From Tessaracoccus oleiagri (lineage in GTDB: Bacteria > Actinomycetota > Actinomycetes > Propionibacteriales > Propionibacteriaceae): a stretch of DNA of 64,000 bases. The notes beneath the pieces were generated by a model, which was not told the origin of the DNA, made no database searches, and was given only the letters and a program-made list of their open reading frames with translations. Positions within the stretch are counted from its first letter, which is position 1. Each line of letters starts with the position of its first letter. A program made the translations under genes and the position numbers. Location: NCBI RefSeq assembly GCF_900103275.1, contig NZ_FNGP01000001.1, forward strand, positions 124,001-188,000, given 5' to 3'. Shown here one piece after another: positions 61,883 to 64,000 of the stretch.

Positions 61883-64000
61883 CTACCGCTTGGTGGGCTG
61901 GAAGAACTTCAGCGTCAGCGAGTTGAGGACCACGAAGACCGAACTGAAGGCCATGGCCGCGCCCGCGATGATCGGGGTGAGGAAGCCCAGCGCCGCCAGC
62001 GGGATCGCCGCGGTGTTGTAGGCGAAGGCCCAGACGAGGTTCGACTTGATCTTGTTCAGCGTCGCGCGCGAGAGGCGCACGGCGTCGACTGCGGCCATGA
62101 GGTCGTGGCGCATCAGCGTGATGTCGCCGGCCGCGATCGCCGCGTCGGTGCCGGAGCCCATCGCGATGCCGAGATCGGCCTGGGCGAGGGCTGCGGCGTC
62201 GTTCACGCCGTCGCCGACCATCGCCACCTGCTTGCCGCCGGCCTGGAACTCCTTGATGGCGTCCACCTTGCCCTGCGGGGTCACGCCGGCGCGGACGTCG
62301 TCGATGCCCACCTCTGCGGCCACCGCGCGGGCGGTCTTCTCGTTGTCGCCGGAGAGCAGCACCGGGGTCAGCCCCAGCCGCTTCAACTCGGAGATGACCT
62401 GGCGCGCGTTCTCCTTGAGGGTGTCGGCGACGACGATGCGGCCGAGCACGCGCGTGTCGGTGGCCACCCACACCTCGGAGCCGATGACGTCGCGCCTGCG
62501 CTCGGGCAGCGCGAGGCCGAGTTCGGCGATCAGCGCCGGGGAACCGGCGTAGGTCTGGATGCCGTCGACGAGGCCCTTGACGCCCCTGCCCGGCAGGTTC
62601 TCGAACTCCGTCAACTGGCCCGTCTCGACGACCTCCACCAGCGCGCGGGCGATCGGGTGCTCCGAGGCCGACTCGACGGTGGCGGCCGCGCGGAGCAGCA
62701 CCTCATCGGACACGCCGTCGACGGGTTCGGTGGCCGCCACGGACATGGCACCGGTGGTGATGGTGCCGGTCTTGTCGAAGACGATCGTGGAGACCTTGCG
62801 CGCCCGTTCGAGGACCTGCGGGCCGCGGATGATGATGCCGAGCTGGGCGCCGCGGCCGGTGCCCACCATCAGCGCCGACGGGGTCGCGAGACCGAGGGCG
62901 CAGGGGCAGGCGATGATCAGGACCGCGATGGCGGCGGACAGGGAGAACGTCAGGCCCGAGCCCATAAGCAGGTGGACAAAGAGCGCGAGCACCGAGATGA
63001 CGATGACAGTCGGCACGAAGATGGTGGTGACCTTGTCGGCCAGGCGCTGCACGTCGGCCTTGCCGGTCTGCGCCTCCTCCACGAGCCGGGCCATGTGGGC
63101 GAGCTGGGAGTCCTCGCCGACGGCGGTGGCGCGGACCAGCAGCCGGCCGGTGGTGTTGACGGCGCCGCCGACGACGTGCGAACCCGGCTCCACCTCGACG
63201 GGCAGCGACTCACCGGTGATGATCGACTGGTCCACGGCGGATCGCCCCTCGACGACCTCCCCGTCAGCCGCGACCTTCTCGCCGGGGCGTACGACGATCT
63301 CGTCGCCCACCCTGAGCAAGCGGACGTCGACCTCCTGCTCCACACCGTTCACGAGGCGACGGGCGCGCTTGGCCCCCACCTGGAGCAGCTCACGCATCGC
63401 CTTGCCCGACTCCACCTTGGCCTTCGCCTCGATGTAGCGGCCGAGCAGCAGGAAGGCGATGATCGCGACCGCGGCCTCGAAGTAGACGAAGCCGAGCGCG
63501 TCCTGGCGGGAGAGGGTCAGCTCGAACTCGTGCTTCATGCCGATCATGCCGGCGTGGCCGAAGAGCATCGCGAAGATGGACCAGGCCATCGCGGTGACGG
63601 TGCCCAGCGAGACCAGGGTGTCCATCGTCGTGCTGCCGTGGCGCAGGTTGGTCCAGGCGGCCTGGTGGAAGCTGCGGCCGGTCCAGAACACGACGACGAC
63701 CGACAACACCATCGCCAGCCACTGCCACCCGGGGAACTGCAGTGCGGGCACCATCGAGAGCGCGACGACGGGGATGCCGAGCGCGAACGCCAGGACCAGC
63801 CGTGGCCGGAGCTTCGAGGCTTCGTCGTTGGTGGGTGCGTCGGGCTCCGGCAGTCGGGCGCCGTAGCCGGCCTGCTCGACGACGGCGATGAGTTCGGCCG
63901 TCGTGAGCGAGTCGGGGGCCTCCACCGTCGCGCGTTCCGTGGCGTAGTTGACGCTCGCCTCGACGCCGTCGACCTTGTTGAGCTTCTTCTCGATCCGCGC
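61883..64000 (-). CDS. copA: Copper-translocating P1B-type ATPase, 5'-truncated by window edge
   Basis: 706 C-terminal residues; the frame is open to base 64000, so the start lies beyond the window. The visible N-terminus is the end of an HMA metal-binding domain (KLNKVDGVEASVNYATERATVEAP). Then come the membrane helices, the CPx motif IIACPCALGLATPSA, phosphorylation DKTGTITTG, the P1B hallmark SEHPIARALV and GDGVNDAAAL. CPCALGLATPSA and the C-terminal YNTAAIPLAA...SLTLKFF indicate Cu(I) export. The GTG-initiated sub-frame at 63925 is not the true start. Confidence 0.93.
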   Translation of the reverse strand, partial: ARIEKKLNKVDGVEASVNYATERATVEAPDSLTTAELIAVVEQAGYGARLPEPDAPTNDEASKLRPRLVLAFALGIPVVALSMVPALQFPGWQWLAMVLSVVVVFWTGRSFHQAAWTNLRHGSTTMDTLVSLGTVTAMAWSIFAMLFGHAGMIGMKHEFELTLSRQDALGFVYFEAAVAIIAFLLLGRYIEAKAKVESGKAMRELLQVGAKRARRLVNGVEQEVDVRLLRVGDEIVVRPGEKVAADGEVVEGRSAVDQSIITGESLPVEVEPGSHVVGGAVNTTGRLLVRATAVGEDSQLAHMARLVEEAQTGKADVQRLADKVTTIFVPTVIVISVLALFVHLLMGSGLTFSLSAAIAVLIIACPCALGLATPSALMVGTGRGAQLGIIIRGPQVLERARKVSTIVFDKTGTITTGAMSVAATEPVDGVSDEVLLRAAATVESASEHPIARALVEVVETGQLTEFENLPGRGVKGLVDGIQTYAGSPALIAELGLALPERRRDVIGSEVWVATDTRVLGRIVVADTLKENARQVISELKRLGLTPVLLSGDNEKTARAVAAEVGIDDVRAGVTPQGKVDAIKEFQAGGKQVAMVGDGVNDAAALAQADLGIAMGSGTDAAIAAGDITLMRHDLMAAVDAVRLSRATLNKIKSNLVWAFAYNTAAIPLAALGFLTPIIAGAAMAFSSVFVVLNSLTLKFFQPTKR

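Overview
The window is about 70 percent G+C, has strong third-position GC bias, is densely packed with genes on both strands, and has no rRNA, tRNA, CRISPR array or insertion sequence that I can recognise. It is a chromosomal segment of an actinobacterium. The order fhaA-fhaB-pstP-rodA-pbpA-pknB followed by a convergent pabA-type amidotransferase, a DUF881 gene and crgA is the classic actinobacterial cell-division and Ser/Thr-kinase locus. MeaB (methylmalonyl-CoA mutase chaperone), trehalose synthesis by TreY/TreZ and cytochrome bd fit the family Propionibacteriaceae (for example Tessaracoccus-like organisms). That family assignment is inference from gene content, not from a database search.

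Layout. 1-1660: 3' part of meaB and a Fpg/Nei DNA glycosylase. 1770-10960: kinase/phosphatase/FHA/peptidoglycan operon, pabA, DUF881 gene, crgA. 11096-12601: lysS. 12616-18351: a beta-glucoside/cellobiose ABC importer with GH1 beta-glucosidase and LacI repressor, headed by two near-identical LacI operators. 18398-22192: a DUF1707/LiaF-like protein and a large secreted PIG-L deacetylase. 22328-25371: a three-gene unit of N-formylglutamate-amidohydrolase family, DUF1704 (QEGLA/MATCAP-type peptidase) and glutathione-synthetase-like ATP-grasp proteins. 25452-28598 (minus): catalase, Fur and a ROK regulator. 28759-32262: calcium-type P-ATPase, a 150-bp inverted-repeat element and a small unknown gene. 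32319-36603: TetR plus a heterodimeric ABC exporter. 36784-41085: treY-treZ. 41214-44552: TetR, quinone reductase, VOC protein and aldo/keto reductase, an electrophile-defence neighbourhood. 44654-45685: a polycysteine leader ORF, a DUF4395 gene and a thioredoxin-like gene. 45689-47887: secreted CHRD protein, YbhB-like protein and PPK2. 47884-54218: BlaI-type regulator with cydAB and cydDC. 54435-58212: MFS exporter, alpha/beta hydrolase and GT4 glycosyltransferase. 58216-64000 (minus): ligA, an RpfB-like cell-wall hydrolase and a copper P-ATPase cut by the window edge.

A recurring feature is leaderless transcription. At least sixteen genes have a TANNNT -10 hexamer ending 6-8 nt before the ATG or GTG, so start choice was often made from the promoter rather than from a Shine-Dalgarno site. 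The most distinctive regulatory element is a leaderless 23-codon ORF (44654-44725) ending in RRCCCSCCR upstream of the DUF4395/thioredoxin pair. It matches the cysteine-responsive attenuators described in mycobacteria. The most interesting protein system is the ligase-plus-two-hydrolases unit at 22328-25371, whose ligase and peptidase families parallel the eukaryotic tubulin tyrosination cycle.
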